Notes: generated from the sequence alone by a model not told the origin. A stretch of DNA of 64,000 nucleotides from WGAL01 sp964570865 (GCA_964570865.1 CAZMZM010000005.1:1-64000), one strand, 5' to 3'; shown: positions 24,592 through 34,540, numbered from the stretch's first letter. Program-made: numbers and translations.

Positions 24592-26747
24592 ATCCGAAAT
24601 CAATATTAAAAGAGACTTTTGGCTTTGATGAATTCCGTCCGCTGCAGGAAGAGATAATAGACGCCATACTTAACAAAAATGATTCTCTTGTAATAATGCC
24701 AACCGGAGGGGGCAAATCCCTTTGTTTTCAAATACCTGCATTAATTTTCAAAGGACTTACAATTGTAATTTCCCCCCTTATTTCATTGATGAAAGATCAG
24801 GTTCAGCAGCTTACTCAGGTTGGAGTAAAAGCCGTTTTCCTGAATAGTTCTCTTTCTGCGGAAGAATATGCCGATAACGTCGAGTTAATTAGAAATAATG
24901 AGGTAAAGCTGCTTTATGTAGCTCCGGAAACTCTGACAATGCCCAAAACGCTCAGCCTCCTTTCGTCGGTGAATGTTGACTGTATCACGGTTGACGAGGC
25001 ACATTGTATTTCGGAATGGGGACATGATTTCAGACCGGAATATCGCACAATTGCAGAAGTAAAACAAAATTTTTCCGGCTCGGTTACGGTTGCATTTACG
25101 GCAACTGCCACACCTCGAGTACAGGAAGATATAATTAAAAGTTTGCGTTTGGAAAAAGCCAAAAAATTTGTTGCCGGTTTCGACAGAAAAAACTTATTTC
25201 TTCAAATAGTTCCCAAAACAGACCCCTTACAGCAAACAGTTGATTTTCTTAAACAATATCGAAATCAGTCGGGAATTATTTATTGCTTTAGCCGTAAGCA
25301 GGTTGACGAACTTTACGTTGAACTTAAATATTATGGATTTTCCGTTTTGCCTTACCATGCGGGATTATCGGATGCCGACAGAAAATTACATCAGGAAAAA
25401 TTTATTAATGACGATATACAAATTATTGTTGCGACAATAGCGTTTGGAATGGGTATTAACAAACCAAACGTCAGGTTCGTTATTCACTTCGATTTGCCGA
25501 AAAATATCGAATCGTACTATCAGGAAATAGGCAGAGCCGGGCGCGACGGGCTTAGAGCGCACTGCCTTTTGCTTTTAGGATACGGCGACATCAGTAAAAT
25601 TAACTACTTTATCAATCAGAAGGAAGAGAAAGAAAAACGTATTGCCCAAATGCATCTCGATGCACTTATTGCCTACGCCGAATCATATACGTGCCGTAGA
25701 ATTCCGCTGTTAAACTACTTCGGCGAAAAATATGAACATGAAAATTGCGGTATGTGCGACAACTGTGAAAAGGAAGAAGCTAATCTTCAGGATATTACAA
25801 TTCATGCACAGAAGTTTTTATCGTGTATTATTAGAACCGGACAATTTTACGGAACACTTCATATCGTAGAAATTCTGCGCGGCTCAAAATCTAAAAAGAT
25901 AATCGAAAAGAGACATAACGAACTTTCAACGTATGGAATAGGAAAAGACCTTACTAAGGAACAGTGGCTCAATTTGTCAAGACAGTTTTTACAAATCGGA
26001 ATTATAAACAAAGATTATAATTACGGAAGTTTAAAAGTTACGGAAAAGGGTAATAGCGTTTTGACGGGCGATTTAAAAGTTAAAGGCAGATTAAAACCTG
26101 ACGAGATTTCGTACAAAGTTAAAAAAGACTCTATTCCGGAGTACGACAATGAGTTATTCTCACTTCTCAAAAACAAACGAAAAACAATTGCCGACAATAT
26201 TGGAGTTCCGCCGTATGTAATTTTCCCGGATCGGACTTTAATAGAAATGGCTTCTTATTTCCCGCAAAAGGCTAATTCTCTGACTACAATTCACGGCATC
26301 GGGAGAATGAAGTTAAAAAGATACGGAAAAATTTTTCTCGAAGTTATTAAAGACTATTGCGAGTCAAAACAAATCAAAGAAAACTTACCTTTAAACAACA
26401 TTAAAAGAAAAACTAAATCTGCTCCTCGTGAAAAAATAAGTCGTGCAAATGAAATAGTCGGAATTTATCAATCTTCAAAAAATTTCGATGATTTTGTAAA
26501 CCGAACCGGAGTTAAACCAAGTACTGTGCTTAGACACCTAACAACATATTTGTTAAAAGGGAATAAAATCGATACCGAAATTTTGTGTAAAGCTCTTTCG
26601 GTAGATAATGAAATGCAGCGGTCGGTTTTTGCCTTATTCGAAAAATTAGGGGTGGATTTTTTGAGTCCCATTTATAACGAATTGGACGAAAAAGTTCCGT
26701 ATGATGATTTACACATTTTACGAATTTGCTTTCTGAACAACAAGTAA
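24588..26747 (+). CDS. recQ: ATP-dependent DNA helicase RecQ
   Basis: A 719-aa RecQ. Motif I is PTGGGKSLCFQIPAL, motif II is VDEAHCISEWGHDFRPEY (DEAH box), motif VI is QEIGRAGRDGL. The zinc site is C-x17+-CGMC-x2-C, in the RQC domain, followed by a winged-helix part and an HRDC domain (around residues 510-590). A C-terminal extension follows. I place the start at TTG 24588: it overlaps the ispH stop (TTGA) and has ACGGAGAG upstream. An open frame continues 37 codons upstream into ispH but is not conserved-looking. Confidence 0.95.
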   Translation: MNPKSILKETFGFDEFRPLQEEIIDAILNKNDSLVIMPTGGGKSLCFQIPALIFKGLTIVISPLISLMKDQVQQLTQVGVKAVFLNSSLSAEEYADNVELIRNNEVKLLYVAPETLTMPKTLSLLSSVNVDCITVDEAHCISEWGHDFRPEYRTIAEVKQNFSGSVTVAFTATATPRVQEDIIKSLRLEKAKKFVAGFDRKNLFLQIVPKTDPLQQTVDFLKQYRNQSGIIYCFSRKQVDELYVELKYYGFSVLPYHAGLSDADRKLHQEKFINDDIQIIVATIAFGMGINKPNVRFVIHFDLPKNIESYYQEIGRAGRDGLRAHCLLLLGYGDISKINYFINQKEEKEKRIAQMHLDALIAYAESYTCRRIPLLNYFGEKYEHENCGMCDNCEKEEANLQDITIHAQKFLSCIIRTGQFYGTLHIVEILRGSKSKKIIEKRHNELSTYGIGKDLTKEQWLNLSRQFLQIGIINKDYNYGSLKVTEKGNSVLTGDLKVKGRLKPDEISYKVKKDSIPEYDNELFSLLKNKRKTIADNIGVPPYVIFPDRTLIEMASYFPQKANSLTTIHGIGRMKLKRYGKIFLEVIKDYCESKQIKENLPLNNIKRKTKSAPREKISRANEIVGIYQSSKNFDDFVNRTGVKPSTVLRHLTTYLLKGNKIDTEILCKALSVDNEMQRSVFALFEKLGVDFLSPIYNELDEKVPYDDLHILRICFLNNK

Positions 26748-26772
26748 GCTGTTTCCCTCAATAAAATCAGTA

Positions 26773-26804
26773 CATTGGCAGCCGTTAAATTTTAGCCGCC
26801 AATG
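26773..26804. terminator. Hairpin between convergent recQ and ctp genes
   Basis: Arms CATTGGC and GCCAATG (26773-26779, 26798-26804) pair, and two more G-C pairs follow after one mismatch. It lies between two convergent genes, as a bidirectional terminator would, but neither side has a clear T-tract. Confidence 0.4.
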
Positions 26805-26815
26805 CGCTAATAAAA

Positions 26816-28870
26816 CTATTTCTGTAATAAAATCAAATCGGAAAGTATATGCCCTGTTTCTTCCAACAACGGATCCTCGGTCTTTAAATCCTTTTTATCT
26901 TTTTGGGGATTCAGTTTTTCTCTCTCTTTTTTTCTTTCCTTTTTCTTCAATTCTCTTTTTTTCTTCTCTTCTTTCCTGATCTTTTCATTTAACGAAAACG
27001 TTTTCTTATCCTTGTTTGCATAGTATTCTTTAATGTCGTCTTCCATAAATTTGAATTCAACATTGTTTTTTATACGGCTCTGATGTTTCTTGTTTAACTC
27101 CGGAACAGCGCCTGACAAATCAGAGAACGGTGTAAACCAAGCCGGAGCAATCGTATCCCAAGGTAAAGCCGACGGATTTGCACTTTCGCCATTATGTTGA
27201 GGATCGCGGATTGAAGGAAATTTTATATCCGGGATTACTCCTTTTTCCTGCGTACTGCTCCCGGTTACTCTGTAAAATTTGGCGATGGTAAGTTTTAGCG
27301 AACCGATTTTTTGCTCAGGAGTTTCGGGAATTATTCTACGTAAGTCAATCATATTCTGGACCGTCCCTTTTCCGTAGGTTTGTTCGCCTACAATTATGCC
27401 GCGTCCGTAATCTTGTATTGCCCCCGAAAAAATCTCCGATGCCGATGCGCTGTATTTATTGACCATAACTATCATGGGCCCATCATAAACAATTTGCGGG
27501 TCGGGATCGTTTTCAACATCAACCTTTCCCGTTACGTTCTTAATCTGAACAACAGGACCGCTCTTAATGAACAAGCCGGTTAATTGAATTGCCTCTTGCA
27601 ACGAGCCTCCTCCGTCGTTGCGCAAATCAATTATTAAGCCTTTAATATTAGCTGTCTTTAATGAATCAAGCAACCGCCGAACATCAAGCGAGGTGCTGGA
27701 TATATCTTTTCCTTTATTTTTACCGCCAAAGTTTGTGTAGAACTCGGGAATTGTAATAACGCCAAGCTTAAACTCTTTTCCGTTTTCTTTAATATTTATT
27801 ACTTTTGCTTTTGCCGCTTGGTCTTCGAGTTTTATTTTATCTCTAATTAAGTCTATTTCAACCGGAGGCGCATCTGGGTCTGCGTCGGGATGAATAATTT
27901 GTAAACGAACCAATGTTCCCTTTTTTCCGCGAATGAGTTGAACAACATCGTCAATTCTCCATCCGATAACGTCAATCCATTCTCCATCTTTGCCTTGAGC
28001 AACGGCAGCAATTTTATCATCAACTTTAATTTCTCCGCTTTTGGCCGCCGGTCCGCCGGGAATTATCCGAACGATTGTGGTATAATCATCTTTGATTGTT
28101 AGCGAAGCACCGATACCTTCAAGCGATAAGGACATCCCAATCTTGAAGTTTTCCGAATCGCGCGGAGAAAAGTAATTTGTGTGCGGATCTTCCATATAAC
28201 AAACCGCATTCATGAAAAGCTGAAAAACATCTTCCGAGTCGTACTGCAAAAGAAGTTTATGAAAACGGTGAAATCTTTTCCGTAGCGTTTCGACTGCCTT
28301 CTCTTTTTTCTTTCCGTTAAGCAATAGACTTAGTTCGTCGTTCTTTAACTTCTTGCGCCAAATTTCATTTAGTTCCGATTCCGTTTTTGCCCAAGCGTTG
28401 TCGCTTCTGTCAGGGGCATAATTTTCATCGATAGTAAAATCAAAACCTTTATCCAATTGGCGGTCGATTAATTTAATCCTTTCGGTTAAACGTTTTTTAA
28501 ATAGATTAAATATTTTATAAGCCGGAATTAGATTCCCGTTATAAAGGTCGTCATCAAGTTCGTTTTTATATTGATTAAACTTGTCAATGTCGCTCTGCAG
28601 AAAGTACATCCTTTGATTGTCAAGACGCTTAAAATAATTATTATAAATAACTTCGGAAAGAGAATCGTTCAAGGATTGTCTTCTGTAATGGTAACGAGTC
28701 AGGAGACGCACAATGGTTTCGGCTATCTGGGGATGCTTTGCCCAAGGCATTATAACTTTATTGGTGTCTATTACGGCATTCTTTTTTATTAAGTCTTCGG
28801 TAGTTTGTGCTTGCACGTTTGACAAAAAGATAAAGAACAACAAAAACAACAGACTAGAAAATTTTTTCAT
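26816..28870 (-). CDS. Tail-specific (C-terminal processing) protease, S41 family
   Basis: A 684-aa Prc-type periplasmic protease. A signal peptide (residues 1-22, ending VQAQ) precedes the N-terminal tail-specific-protease domain, a PDZ domain (about 235-320) and the S41 catalytic domain. The catalytic Ser is about S476 in YSASASEIF and the Lys about K501 in TYGKGTVQ, 25 residues apart as in E. coli Prc. The C-terminus is extremely Lys/Glu-rich (about 615-660). GAGGAAAA before the ATG at 28870 supports this start over an in-frame ATG at 28924. Confidence 0.95.
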   Translation of the reverse strand: MKKFSSLLFLLFFIFLSNVQAQTTEDLIKKNAVIDTNKVIMPWAKHPQIAETIVRLLTRYHYRRQSLNDSLSEVIYNNYFKRLDNQRMYFLQSDIDKFNQYKNELDDDLYNGNLIPAYKIFNLFKKRLTERIKLIDRQLDKGFDFTIDENYAPDRSDNAWAKTESELNEIWRKKLKNDELSLLLNGKKKEKAVETLRKRFHRFHKLLLQYDSEDVFQLFMNAVCYMEDPHTNYFSPRDSENFKIGMSLSLEGIGASLTIKDDYTTIVRIIPGGPAAKSGEIKVDDKIAAVAQGKDGEWIDVIGWRIDDVVQLIRGKKGTLVRLQIIHPDADPDAPPVEIDLIRDKIKLEDQAAKAKVINIKENGKEFKLGVITIPEFYTNFGGKNKGKDISSTSLDVRRLLDSLKTANIKGLIIDLRNDGGGSLQEAIQLTGLFIKSGPVVQIKNVTGKVDVENDPDPQIVYDGPMIVMVNKYSASASEIFSGAIQDYGRGIIVGEQTYGKGTVQNMIDLRRIIPETPEQKIGSLKLTIAKFYRVTGSSTQEKGVIPDIKFPSIRDPQHNGESANPSALPWDTIAPAWFTPFSDLSGAVPELNKKHQSRIKNNVEFKFMEDDIKEYYANKDKKTFSLNEKIRKEEKKKRELKKKERKKEREKLNPQKDKKDLKTEDPLLEETGHILSDLILLQK

Positions 28871-28999
28871 TTTTTCCTCAAATATTTCAGTACTAAACAT
28901 TTTATCTAAATAATAGTTCCTCAAGATAAAGTATTTTTTTAATTTTATAAATTAAAACAGTTATAAACAGCAGCAATAAAATATAAACGAACTATTAAA
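28871..28999. promoter_or_regulatory. Divergent promoter region between ctp and cmoA
   Basis: 129 bp of very AT-rich sequence between two divergently transcribed genes. No specific operator is recognisable. Confidence 0.4.
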
Positions 29000-29731
29000 A
29001 TGAAAACAAAAAAAGACAATGTTTTTTCCGAGCCTCTTTCGCAAATAGTAGATTTTAAATTTGATGAAAAAGTGGCGAATATTTTTGAAGATATGTTAAA
29101 GCGTTCCATTCCCGGATACGCTTCCACAATTTCGACAATTGGATTAATTGCAGACAGATTTTTTCAATCGGGAACCAACTGTTACGATTTGGGTTCTTCT
29201 CTCGGTGCCGCCACGCTTGCGATAAGAAGAAAAATAGATGGCAGAAACGGCAAAATTATTGCTGTTGATAATTCAAAACAGATGATTGCGAGAAGCAAAG
29301 AATATATCAATGCGGATAATTCTCAAACTCCCGTAGAACTTATTTGCGGGGATGTGAGGGACATTACAATAAAAAATGCTTCTTTAATTATTCTAAATTT
29401 CACTTTACAATTCATTTCGCCCAATGACAGAACAGCCTTACTTCAAAAAATTTATGACGGGCTGCTTCCCGGCGGAATAGTATTAATCTCTGAAAAAATT
29501 AAATTTGAAAATAAAGCCGAAGATAAGCTAATGATTGATTTATATTACGATTTCAAACGCCTGAATGGTTACAGCGAATTGGAGATTAGCCAAAAACGGG
29601 ATGCCTTGGAAAATGTAATGATTGTTGACACAATGAAAACTCATCAAGCCAGAGCTAAAAAATGTGGCTTTAACAACTTCTATCTTTGGTTCAGAACTTT
29701 TAACTTTATCTCCTATTTTTTAATTAAATAA
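29000..29731 (+). CDS. cmoA: Carboxy-SAM synthase CmoA
   Basis: A 243-aa SAM-binding-fold enzyme that makes carboxy-S-adenosylmethionine from SAM and prephenate. The start KDNVFSEPLSQIVDFKFDEKVA, FEDMLKRSIPGYASTI, SAM-fold motif NCYDLGSSLGAATLAIRR and DVRDI are typical of CmoA. The next gene is cmoB, 7 bp downstream, which uses this product, so the two form a functional pair. Confidence 0.96.
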   Translation: MKTKKDNVFSEPLSQIVDFKFDEKVANIFEDMLKRSIPGYASTISTIGLIADRFFQSGTNCYDLGSSLGAATLAIRRKIDGRNGKIIAVDNSKQMIARSKEYINADNSQTPVELICGDVRDITIKNASLIILNFTLQFISPNDRTALLQKIYDGLLPGGIVLISEKIKFENKAEDKLMIDLYYDFKRLNGYSELEISQKRDALENVMIVDTMKTHQARAKKCGFNNFYLWFRTFNFISYFLIK

Positions 29732-29738
29732 GAATTTC

Positions 29739-30701
29739 GTGCATAAGGAAAAACTACAATCGAATTTGACAGAACTCGGATTTCCCGAACTTGCAAAAAT
29801 TGTCGGGACCGCTTTTGACAAAATAATGTCATCCGCCGATTTTTCAAAGTTCAGTGAAATTATACGTTCGTTTCCGTCGGTATTACCTTCCGGCATAAAT
29901 TGTAATTCGAACGAAGTTATTATCGGCAAACAATCTGATGTAACCAACGGACAACAACAAATTATTATTGAGTCGTTAAAAAAACTTTCTCCTTGGAGGA
30001 AAGGTCCTTTCAACATTTTCGGAACCCGAATAGATGCGGAATGGCGTTCCGACATGAAATTTGCCCGAATGGAGAAGAGCGGTTTTGATTTTAGCGGAAA
30101 AACAATTTTGGACATTGGAAGCGGAAACGGTTACTATGCTTATCGTTTGTTCGGCAAGGGCGCTAAAGCCATTATCGGAGTAGAACCGTATTTGTTAAAC
30201 TTTGCACAGTTTTCTTTCCTAAAAAAACTTACTCCGGATATTCCTATCGACGTTATTCCATGCGGTATTGAATCCCTCCCGAAAAACTACAAGCGATTTG
30301 ATGTTGTTCTTTCCATGGGCGTTTTTTATCACAGAAAATCTCCTTTTGACCATCTTGCGGAATTAAGAAATCTTGCCGATTCGGAAGGAACGATATTTTT
30401 GGAAACACTTGTAATCGATGGAAAAGAAGGGGAAGTTTTCGTTCCCGAAAAAAGATACGCTAAGATGCGAAACGTGTGGTTTATTCCAACCGTTAAAACC
30501 TTAACCGCTTGGTTAAAACGAGCTAAATATAAAAACATCAAGGTTTTGGACGTTACACAAACCACCGTTACCGAACAACGCAAAACCGAATGGATGACTT
30601 ACGAATCTTTAAGCAACTTCCTTGACGGAACAAATCCCTCACTAACGGTTGAAGGTTATCCGGCTCCAAAACGAGCAATGATTTTAGCCGAAGTGGATTA
30701 A
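29739..30701 (+). CDS. cmoB: tRNA U34 carboxymethyltransferase CmoB
   Basis: A 320-aa transferase that uses carboxy-SAM to convert 5-hydroxyuridine at tRNA position 34 to cmo5U, broadening wobble decoding. RKGPFNIFGTRIDAEWRS, the SAM motif LDIGSGNGYYAYRLFGKGA, and LSMGVFYHRKSPFDHL are the family blocks; length matches the E. coli enzyme. The start is GTG at 29739, 7 bp after cmoA. The gene making ho5U34 (trhO/trhP) is not in the window. Confidence 0.95.
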   Translation: MHKEKLQSNLTELGFPELAKIVGTAFDKIMSSADFSKFSEIIRSFPSVLPSGINCNSNEVIIGKQSDVTNGQQQIIIESLKKLSPWRKGPFNIFGTRIDAEWRSDMKFARMEKSGFDFSGKTILDIGSGNGYYAYRLFGKGAKAIIGVEPYLLNFAQFSFLKKLTPDIPIDVIPCGIESLPKNYKRFDVVLSMGVFYHRKSPFDHLAELRNLADSEGTIFLETLVIDGKEGEVFVPEKRYAKMRNVWFIPTVKTLTAWLKRAKYKNIKVLDVTQTTVTEQRKTEWMTYESLSNFLDGTNPSLTVEGYPAPKRAMILAEVD

Positions 30702-30879
30702 TTACTCTTACCGGAAATAATTGAAGTTACATTAACTGAAATTTTACTATTTTTGCAATCTCGTTCTTTAGCTGTTTTTCTTTTACTATCGCAAATTTCT
30801 TCTTTTCGCTTCGAAAAGAACATTACTCAAATTTTTATTTCTATATTTTTCATGATTAAATTTTCAGAGAACTAAATCT

Positions 30880-32352
30880 ATGTTATTAAATAAAATATTG
30901 TTAGGCACATACGGACTTTTCCTTTTTATTCTGTTTATTTACTCTCTCAACAGTTTGCTGCTTCTTATCTACTATAGAAAAAAGCGAAACAGTGATCCGG
31001 TAAAGCTGAGCATTTTAGATTTTAAACAAGTTACCATACAACTCCCGATTTTTAATGAGATGTATGTTGCCGAGCGTTTGATAAAAGCTGTTTGCGAGAT
31101 AGAATACCCCAAACACTTACTTGAAATTCAGGTACTTGACGACTCAACCGACGAAACCAAGGAGATAATTGACAGAATTGTTGAATTAAAAGCATCCGAG
31201 GGATTTAACATTAAAACAATTCGAAGGAAAAACAGAACCGGTTACAAAGCGGGAGCCTTAAAAAACGGATTATTAAGCGCTTCCGGAGAATTTATTGCAA
31301 TTTTTGATGCGGACTTTATTCCCGCTCCGGATTTTTTACTTAGAACTCTTCCGTACTTTCATTCCGAAAAAATCGGGATGGTGCAAACACGCTGGGGACA
31401 TTTAAACGAGAATTTTTCTTTTCTGACAATGCTTCAAGCGTTAGCTTTGAACGGACATTTTGTGATTGAACAAACCGTCAGAAACAAGAAAGGATTTTTC
31501 ATTAACTTTAACGGCACCGGCGGAGTATGGAAAAAATCGTGCATTATCGATGCCGGAAATTGGCATGAAGATACTGTTGCCGAAGATGTTGACTTAAGCT
31601 ATCGAGCGCAGCTTAGAGGATGGTTGTTTGTTTATCTTAACAATTATACTACTCAAGCCGAACTTCCGGTCGAGATGAATGCGCTGAAAACTCAACAGTA
31701 CAGATGGACAAAAGGAACCGTGCAGGCTGCCCGTAAATTACTTCCTCAACTGTGGAAAAGCGGTGAACCTTTAGAAAGAAAACTGCAAGGAACTTTTCAC
31801 CTAACAAGCTCTTTTGTTTTTCCTTTTATTCTGATGCTCGGCATTTTTACATTACCGATGATTCTTCTGAAATCACTTCACGTTTTCAACGATTATTTTA
31901 ATTTTCTTTCCTTCTTTATTGTGTCCCTCTTTGCTTCATTTACGTTTTATCTCTATGCTCAAAAAGAAATCTACACAAATTGGAAAAAGAAAATATTACT
32001 CTTCCCCCTTTTCTTAATCGGGAGTATGGGATTTGCAATTAACAACACAAAAGCGGTAATTGAAGGTTTGTTCAGTAACAACAACGAATTTGTTCGTACT
32101 CCAAAGTTTAACATTACGCAAAAAGAAGATAGTTTTTTTGATAAAAAGTATTTCTCCCGTAAAAAAATATCATCCGTTACGCTTGTTGAATTATTCTTGG
32201 CATTTTACAGTTTAACTTCAATTCTTGTAGCAATTAATTTAAAAGAATATTCCGCAATTCCTTTTGCTCTTATGTATTTTTTAGGATTTACAATTATTTT
32301 TTATTTATCATTTAAAAGTAATTTTATTCAAAAACGTTGGAGAAAGAGTTGA
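30880..32352 (+). CDS. Membrane glycosyltransferase, GT2 (cellulose-synthase-like)
   Basis: A 490-aa processive-type GT2. A membrane segment at residues 8-30 is followed by the cytosolic GT-A domain with QLPIFNEMYVAERLI, VLDDSTDET (first Asp motif), AIFDADFIP (DxD), AEDVDLSYRAQ (catalytic base) and the QQYRW form of QxxRW. Four more membrane helices lie in about 305-490. It resembles the CslA/mannan- and ceramide-type subfamily rather than bacterial BcsA, since no PilZ domain is present. It heads a five-gene plus-strand operon. The acceptor is not predictable. Confidence 0.85.
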   Translation: MLLNKILLGTYGLFLFILFIYSLNSLLLLIYYRKKRNSDPVKLSILDFKQVTIQLPIFNEMYVAERLIKAVCEIEYPKHLLEIQVLDDSTDETKEIIDRIVELKASEGFNIKTIRRKNRTGYKAGALKNGLLSASGEFIAIFDADFIPAPDFLLRTLPYFHSEKIGMVQTRWGHLNENFSFLTMLQALALNGHFVIEQTVRNKKGFFINFNGTGGVWKKSCIIDAGNWHEDTVAEDVDLSYRAQLRGWLFVYLNNYTTQAELPVEMNALKTQQYRWTKGTVQAARKLLPQLWKSGEPLERKLQGTFHLTSSFVFPFILMLGIFTLPMILLKSLHVFNDYFNFLSFFIVSLFASFTFYLYAQKEIYTNWKKKILLFPLFLIGSMGFAINNTKAVIEGLFSNNNEFVRTPKFNITQKEDSFFDKKYFSRKKISSVTLVELFLAFYSLTSILVAINLKEYSAIPFALMYFLGFTIIFYLSFKSNFIQKRWRKS

Positions 32353-32900
32353 GTGAAAATTCAAAGTTATCGGATAAAGCGGAGTTAATTTACAAGTTTG
32401 ATAATTCAACACCCCTGTTTGCGGTTGTTGCCGAAAAACATCTTGCGGAAAATAATTTTGATATGGCTGAAACAATTTTGAGAAAAGGGCTTGCGGATTA
32501 TCCTGATTACCCTTCTGCTTATTTAATTTTAGCCCGAGTATTATTCAAAATGAACAAACCTGAAGAAGCTAAAGAGGTTTATGAAAAAGGCTATTCCCTA
32601 TTTGAAAACGAACAAACAAAAATTTTCTTTGAAGAATTATTTTCGGGAAGTGAACAGGTAAAAGAAGAAGATAATCCGATATTAAAAGAAATTAATGAAG
32701 AAATTCTACCTGAGAAAGAGACCTCGGAATCGGAAGAAGAATTCATATCCGATACATTGGCAGCTGTTTATTTCGCACAAGGTGCTTTTCGAGAAGCTTT
32801 GGAAATGTATGAAAAGTTAATGAGCAAATCTCCTGAAAAGGAAGCGTTTTATTCCGAAAAAATTGAGGAAGTAAAGCAGAAGTTAAATTCGGAAAGTTAA
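32349..32900 (+). CDS. TPR-containing protein
   Basis: 183 aa with tetratricopeptide-type helical repeats near residues 20-85 (DMAETILRKGLADYPDYPSA, EAKEVYEKGYSLF) and another near 135-170 (AAVYFAQGAFREALEMYEKL), separated by an acidic linker. No signal peptide. I place the start at the TTG that overlaps the GT2 stop (TTGA), with GGAG six bases before it; an in-frame TTG also occurs at 32337. It probably assists the glycosyltransferase operon as a protein-binding partner; this is inference. Confidence 0.75.
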   Translation: MSENSKLSDKAELIYKFDNSTPLFAVVAEKHLAENNFDMAETILRKGLADYPDYPSAYLILARVLFKMNKPEEAKEVYEKGYSLFENEQTKIFFEELFSGSEQVKEEDNPILKEINEEILPEKETSESEEEFISDTLAAVYFAQGAFREALEMYEKLMSKSPEKEAFYSEKIEEVKQKLNSES

Positions 32901-32903
32901 TTA

Positions 32904-33515
32904 ATGAATATAGACGGAGCAAAAAAACTTGACCGTAAATTTTATCTGAACGATACGTTAGAGGTTGCTAAAAAGCTTTTGGGTAAAACGTTTGTTCGGG
33001 TTTTAAACGGAGTTACGCTTGCAGGAAAAATAACGGAAACCGAAGCCTACGTCGGAGCAGTTGATAAATCAGCTCACAGTTTTAACGGAAAAACAAAACG
33101 AAATGAAGTTATGTTTGCAGAAGGCGGACATCTTTATGTTTACTTTACTTACGGAATGTATTTTTGTGCAAATGTTGTTACCGGTAAAGCGGGGGTCGGT
33201 GATGCCGTTCTGCTGCGTTCTATGGAGCCGCTTCATGGTTTATCTCTGCTTTCAAAAAATCGATTTGGTAAGACCGAAATAACTAAGCGGGAAGAAATAA
33301 ACCTTTTGAACGGACCGGCAAAAATTTGTATGGCATTTAACATTACAAAAAATGAAAATGGCGTCGATTTATTAGGCAATGAGTTATTTATTTTAGATTC
33401 CGAATCTGTACCCGAACAAAAAATAATGACAACCGAGCGCGTAGGTATTTCAAAATCAAAAGATTTGCCGTGGCGATTCTATATTAGAAAAAGTAATTTT
33501 ATATCAAAAAAATGA
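32904..33515 (+). CDS. 3-methyladenine DNA glycosylase (AAG/MPG family)
   Basis: A 203-aa AAG-fold glycosylase that removes alkylated purines. Features: LGKTFVRV, catalytic ETEAY (E near residue 46), the AHSFNGKTKRNEVMF and GGHLYVYFTYGMYFCANVVT substrate-binding block, and the LLNGPAKICMAFNI segment. Length is normal. It lies inside an envelope-type operon, 3 bp after the TPR gene and overlapping the next gene by ATGA. Confidence 0.95.
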   Translation: MNIDGAKKLDRKFYLNDTLEVAKKLLGKTFVRVLNGVTLAGKITETEAYVGAVDKSAHSFNGKTKRNEVMFAEGGHLYVYFTYGMYFCANVVTGKAGVGDAVLLRSMEPLHGLSLLSKNRFGKTEITKREEINLLNGPAKICMAFNITKNENGVDLLGNELFILDSESVPEQKIMTTERVGISKSKDLPWRFYIRKSNFISKK

Positions 33516-34540
33516 CTCCCCCTAAAAACATATTAATTGTAAGAACCGACAGAATAGGAGACTTGGTTTTAACTCTTCCTATTGCCGGATTAATAAAAAA
33601 ACATTTTCATGAAAGCAAAGTTACTTTTCTGATTGACTCTTACACTATTCCGATTATCAAAAATCATCCCGATATTGACGAATATATAGTTTATGAAAAG
33701 AGTAAAGAGTTGTTGCGTCTAATTAAAGATAAAAATTTTGATACGGCAATTCTTGTTCATCCCACATTTTATCTGGCCAAGTTGCTTTATTCTGCAAAAA
33801 TTCCGGTCAGAATTTCCTCCGGTTATCGTTGGTATTCCTTTCTGTTTACCGATAAAATTTTTGAACATCGTAAATACGGCACTAAACATGAACTTGAACA
33901 TAATGTGGAATTACTAACTCCTTTGGGAATTAAGGAAAATATTAACAGGGAAAATGTAGCATTTAATATACATCCGGACTCAAAGGCAATACAGCATGTA
34001 ACCCAAAAGCTAAAATTTCATGATTTTTCTCCGTCTCGTAAAACCATTATTATTCATCCGGGAAGCAGAGGAAGCGCAATTGATCTTCCGGAAAATAAGT
34101 TTAAAGAACTTATTTCTTCTCTGGCACAACTATTGAAGTATAACATAATATTAACAGGAAGTAATTCTGAAATAGAGCTCTGTGAAAGATTGGCAATCGG
34201 AAATAACGCCATTAATCTATCGGGAAAATTTTCACTCGAAGAACTAATTGCGCTCATTTCAATAAGTGATTTATTTGTTGCAAACTCCACCGGTCCGCTT
34301 CATATAGCGGCGGCTTTAGGGAAACCGGTAGTTGGGTTTTATCCTCCGGTCCCGGCGCTTTCTGCAACAAGATGGGGACCTTACACAAATAAAAAAGCTC
34401 TTTTTATTCCCGATATGCCATGTAAAGATAAATGCACTAAGGATGAATGTATAAAGCTTAACTGCATGAATTCAATTGAAACACAGAATGTTCTTGAATC
34501 GATAACTGAAATAATGAAAAAAAGAGAAGGAAAATTTTGA
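33512..34540 (+). CDS. GT9 (heptosyltransferase-like) glycosyltransferase
   Basis: 342 aa with two Rossmann-like domains. The N-terminus ILIVRTDRIGDLVLTLPIAG is the classic ADP-heptose:LPS heptosyltransferase start, and the C-terminal domain carries IIIHPGSRGSA, FVANSTGPLHIAAALGKPVVGFYPP. It transfers a sugar, likely to lipopolysaccharide core or a similar surface glycan, in the cytoplasm. A Cys-rich stretch (CKDKCTKDECIKLNC) near the C-terminus is common in this family. It overlaps both neighbours by 4 nt. Confidence 0.9.
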   Translation: MTPPKNILIVRTDRIGDLVLTLPIAGLIKKHFHESKVTFLIDSYTIPIIKNHPDIDEYIVYEKSKELLRLIKDKNFDTAILVHPTFYLAKLLYSAKIPVRISSGYRWYSFLFTDKIFEHRKYGTKHELEHNVELLTPLGIKENINRENVAFNIHPDSKAIQHVTQKLKFHDFSPSRKTIIIHPGSRGSAIDLPENKFKELISSLAQLLKYNIILTGSNSEIELCERLAIGNNAINLSGKFSLEELIALISISDLFVANSTGPLHIAAALGKPVVGFYPPVPALSATRWGPYTNKKALFIPDMPCKDKCTKDECIKLNCMNSIETQNVLESITEIMKKREGKF

